Below, piece after piece: positions 60,742-64,000 of a DNA stretch of 64,000 bases; positions within the stretch are counted from its first letter, which is position 1; each line of letters begins with the position of its first letter. Location of the stretch: NCBI GenBank assembly GCA_944548615.1, contig OX155963.1:32705415-32769414 (forward strand), in the 5' to 3' direction. The notes beneath the pieces are model-generated. The model was not told the origin of the DNA, made no database searches, and worked only from the letters and a program-made list of their open reading frames with translations. This DNA comes from Micropterix aruncella. Its lineage: Eukaryota > Arthropoda > Insecta > Lepidoptera > Micropterigidae. The position numbers were made by a program, and so were the translations under genes.

Positions 60742-61366
60742 CATTATTTATTATTATTATTTATTCCGTAGCCGGCGATTGGGGAGGGGGTCGCCCTCGC
60801 AGCCAATACGCTGCTGTCGGTGCCGCTGGATCTCGTACTCCATTCACGATTCGCTTCCATTCTTGACGATTTTTTGCCACGTCTCGAGCATCCCTAGCCG
60901 ACAATCGTTGATTTCTAAGGTCGTCTTTGATGTTATTTAGCCAGGTTTTCTTCGGTGCCGATCGCTGAATTCTCCATTCTGTCGGACGGTCTCGCCAAAG
61001 ATGTTTACGTTGCAAGCGATTATCGTTCATTGCCGAACCATCGTAGTCGACGTTTTTGTACTTCTTCTTCGATCGTTGTTACTAGATCGCATCTTTCTCT
61101 AATGGTCTCGTTTCGAATTCGGTCGCGGAGTGAGACACCGAGAATCTGCCTCGAGCATCGCATTTGGAAGATTTCGAACTTTTTGAGGTCCGATTGTAGT
61201 AACGTCCACGTTTCCGATCCATAAAGAAGAATGGGAAGAACCAACGTTCGGTATAGTCGTACTTTGGTTTTGATGGTAATATTCGTTCGCTTCCATATGC
61301 ACCACTTGAGCGAGGCGAATGTTGCTGTTGCCTGACCGATCCGGCTATGGACATCGGCCGACGATG
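60742..61366 (-). pseudogene. RTE-like LINE, copy 3, 5'-truncated and frameshifted
   Basis: The minus strand from 61366 reads SSADVHSRIGQATATFASLK, WCIWKRTNITIKTKVRLYRT, YGSETWTL and RRLRWFGN; then about 11 bases are missing compared with copies 1 and 2 and the frame shifts to MNDNRLQRKHLWRDRPTEWR, ending at 60761. Other changes include K/N and L/S replacements. The 3' tail is AATAAATAATAATAATAAAT. It is inserted in a jockey-like LINE; ATGTCxCAT occurs at both edges as a possible duplication. Confidence 0.82.
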
Positions 61367-61378
61367 TCTCATAACACA

Positions 61379-61515
61379 TCTATGTCTTATATAACATCCA
61401 AGACATAAAGTATCTATCTTCCTACCAACCATCGACACTCAAAATTTAACTATAGGTACAAGAACAGTAGCCAATATTAAAAGCCACAAATATCTTGGTT
61501 GATATTAAAAAAAAT
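61379..61515 (+). pseudogene. decayed jockey-like reverse transcriptase, right part
   Basis: Reads KYLSFYQPSTLK-like and, in a shifted frame, LTIGTRTVANIKSHKYLG, the K-x-x-x-Y-L-G block that follows the catalytic motif in jockey-type proteins. It continues 60140-60741 and then ends in A-rich DNA. Confidence 0.5.
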
Positions 61516-62179
61516 ATAGGATTTTGAAGACTCAAAAGGAAAATTCACTCTCATTTTACTAGAAGTCATTTTATTTTATTCATTTTACTTTTTTTTATTT
61601 TTTATTCATTTACATTTCATTTACATTACATTTTTCATTTTATTTTTTACTTTTACATTTTAATAGATAAGTAGGTATACAATAAGGTTAGAGAATACTG
61701 ATTTGATTTGATTGAGCTGATTTTTATTTATTTATATACACATATACATTCAAATTCATGAGCACAGCAGAAATGAAATGACAATTTAGACAATGCCGTC
61801 GTATGCTTTTAAAGTTATATACACATGATACATCTGTCTGAGCCCAGGTTACATAGCGCATACATTCATTCTCGAGGTCGAAATTACCACAACAAAAGCG
61901 ATCAAACCGACAATAACGCAGAGTGCGCTCGTTCCCGATGTTTAGTTTTTACATAATATTATTGATATTGTCTGCCGTCTCTGGTGCGCTGCTGCCACGA
62001 TGGAACTCATATTCAAAAGTAACGCACATTCTCAACTCTTCCACGATAGTACACAAACACAATATCCCACTATAACGACATAATAAAAGATTTTGTAAAC
62101 GGTATAATCTTCCTTTGTATTTGAAACTCCAAGTCTAACCGCCTATATGTACGTACAAGTTCAATGTAGCCAGTGTGTA
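61516..62179. other. no supported gene
   Basis: A T-rich ATTTTACATTT-type simple repeat at 61562-61663. The part 61850-62010 is less A+T-rich but has no recognised frame. Confidence 0.4.
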
Positions 62180-62183
62180 TTAA

Positions 62184-62903
62184 GAGCCTTATTACAAAAT
62201 AGCGTAGGTATTCTTTAAAAATGAGTTGAAAAAATGAACGCATTTTTTTTTGGATGTAACTATAAAAGATAGGATAAATAAATAAATAAATAAATAAATA
62301 ACTATTCAACCCTGGGAGAAAACCGCGGCACTGAGCGCTCTTCTCTTGCGCAAGCAAATATATACACAATTTCTAATTGTTTTTTGCAGTGTTTTCTCCT
62401 TTCTAATGACAATCATTTATATTATGTCGTATTGCTAAAAGAGTGAACTTTAATATAGTATAAGTATTATATAAGAATCTTATTTTATTTCTGAGAAAAT
62501 TAGAATGATACAGGTAGATTTTTTTTTAATTTTGTGTAATTGTAAGTAATGTATACCTTGGATATGTGGTCAAAAAACGAAAAAATAAAGCCGTAGTGTA
62601 CATCAAGAATACATGACGGACATAAAAAAAAATAGTATACGGTTTTCGTTGTAGTGATATTACTGTATTAAGGAGCTCAAAGTTTGCCTTCCGAGCGTTT
62701 TACGAATAACGACTTTCGGAAAATGGGCTGAATAAGTAAATAATATTCGTTACATCTAAAATTAAAGGCCGCTATGGTCAACATCAAGAAATGGTCCAGG
62801 TAATTCAGTAATTAAAGTTTGTAGAAATCTCTTCATTTCTTGGAATTAGAACGCCAAAAATCCACTTTTCTTGCCTTTCTGGAAAAAATATGTGATAGGG
62901 CTC
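62184..62903 (+). mobile_element. 720-bp TTAA-flanked element, copy 3
   Basis: TTAA at 62180-62183 and 62904-62907. Ends GAGCCTTATTACA and TGTGATAGGGCTC. Same length as copy 2 and only scattered base differences from it. Internal (AAAT)n at 62274-62299. Confidence 0.82.
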
Positions 62904-62907
62904 TTAA

Positions 62908-63159
62908 CAAATTGCTTAAAACATTAAGGAAATTCTTGGATTTGTATCTCGATCGACTTACGAAGTTTTCCGTAAAGTTAAAACATGGCTATAAAGTTCA
63001 GTAGGTACGGTACACCTACTGATTACCATTCGTGACTTCACTTAAAGCAGTAGGTACATATTTTATCATCAATGCAGTTTTTGTTCCTAGAGAAAGAAAA
63101 TTAGGAATATATTTATAAATATTTATAGTTATACACTATTTTAAAAAGGAGTATCACTG
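62908..63159. other. no recognised feature
   Basis: A+T-rich spacer. AGTAGGTAC occurs three times between 63000 and 63060, one of them inverted (GTACCTACT-like). Confidence 0.35.
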
Positions 63160-63800
63160 AAAACATTTATTTATTTATTTATTTATTTAACAGGGAAAAC
63201 ATACAGCGCTACAAAAAATTATTACAATTACATTAAATACAATATTTCTGGCCGATGACATGCTTTCAACAATAGTTTTAGTTAGTTAAGTCTCCAATAC
63301 GCACAGTGCATCCTGTGGGGGTTGGGAGGGGAAAAGGAAAGGATAAGAAAGGAATGGGTGTTAATAGATTTTAAGTAATAATGTGCAGTGCAAAAAATAA
63401 AAATTTGAAAAATTTGAAAAGTTAAGAAAAATAAGAAAAAATTACTCCATCATATAAACCTATCATATACAGTTAAAGAACAACGAACGAAAAACCAAAT
63501 AGTCCCTAAGACATAAGTATCCCATGAGAAATGTCTATGTCGCATTTTCGATTAATTTTAAGTATATGCTTTGCTTAAATTTATTCTCTTTCATGTTAAA
63601 TAGGTCAATATTCTGGAAATGATTATCGTAAGTTGACATTAAGCGGTACATGATGGAATTCTAGGCATACCTAGTACGGACGCGCGGGACTTCGAAGGTA
63701 CGGGGAAAGCGATGCCATGGAATGCGAATTTCATGGCATAATCCAAATAAAAGGTATAATTCGTTATACCAATAGTTAGATAAAGGTCTAAAACCTGATT
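63160..63800 (-). pseudogene. LINE C-terminal fragment, second copy of the 39-kb family
   Basis: The minus strand near 63740-63590 reads FHGIAFPVP-like and, in the proper frame, FEVPRVRT, NSIMYRLMSTY and NIDLFNM, aligning with FDVSRANTNYAKNSIAYRLM and IDIFNLN at 39681-39977. The 3' UTR goes left to GTAGCGCTGTATGTTTTCCC and an (AAAT)n tail at 63165-63190. Frameshifted and truncated. Confidence 0.6.
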
Positions 63801-64000
63801 TAATAATTTTCTATATTAGAAATTGATATAGCAATTAATTAAAAAAAAAAAGAAATAACGTATCCAAATGTGTCTCCGAGAACTCCTGATTTTTTCGTAA
63901 AAACACAGCGATGTCATATAACTTTGGCAATATTTCGCGACTCTATAATTAAAGGAATTAAATACATTTTTTGGCAAGACTGTGGATTTATCACTGAGAA
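63801..64000. other. no recognised feature at window end
   Basis: A+T-rich, no frame or repeat partner seen. Confidence 0.35.

Overview
This is a eukaryotic, probably insect and most likely lepidopteran, intergenic window. The inference rests on high A+T content, jockey/CR1-like, RTE-like and R1-like non-LTR retrotransposons (LINEs), an irritans-type mariner, piggyBac-like and hAT remnants, Helitron-like ends and a tRNA-derived SINE. I found no convincing host gene, rRNA, true tRNA gene or CRISPR array. Nearly all recognisable coding capacity belongs to broken or 5'-truncated transposable elements. The species cannot be named from the sequence alone.

Layout. 1-5 kb: a LINE C-terminus, small repeats and a young RTE-like LINE (2784-4433). 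5-7.5 kb: a Helitron-like minisatellite repeat, a full copy of an unnamed ~650-670 bp SINE-like family with a 15-bp target duplication, a C-rich tract and a long (TA)n. 7.7-14 kb: LINE tails, a hAT C-terminus split by a palindrome, a Penelope-like short element, and the first of three 720-bp TTAA-flanked elements. 15-19.7 kb: a three-level nest in which a LINE with a restriction-like endonuclease (REL) sits inside a CR1-like LINE inside a minisatellite repeat. 20-28 kb: Helitron-like sequence, a second full SINE-like copy and CR1-like LINE tails. 28.7-32.8 kb: an R1-like LINE with a 741-codon open frame and a SINE-like copy, both inserted at the same 13-bp site near the 3' end of an older SINE-like copy. 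34.5-36.5 kb: a near-perfect 221-bp-arm foldback between long (TA)n tracts, then a LINE. 37.3-42.5 kb: a hAT remnant with terminal repeats and 8-bp duplication, tandem repeats, a tRNA-SINE and another SINE-like copy. 42.5-49.6 kb: a CR1-like LINE, then a mariner (44976-48744) opened by three LINEs, one of which carries a perfect 90-bp-arm palindrome. 50-56 kb: Helitron-like end, hairpins, a piggyBac-like pseudogene and SINE-like copies. 57-64 kb: a MITE inside a MITE, a second and third RTE copy, a decayed LINE and the third 720-bp element.

How the parts relate: autonomous LINE families (RTE-like, R1-like, REL-type, CR1/jockey-like) could supply reverse transcriptase for the short retroposons, and lost transposases (piggyBac, mariner, hAT) for the short terminal-repeat elements. 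The nests give a relative insertion order. The near-identity of the RTE copies, the 720-bp elements and the foldback arms points to recent activity in this lineage. All family assignments come from motif reading, not database searches.
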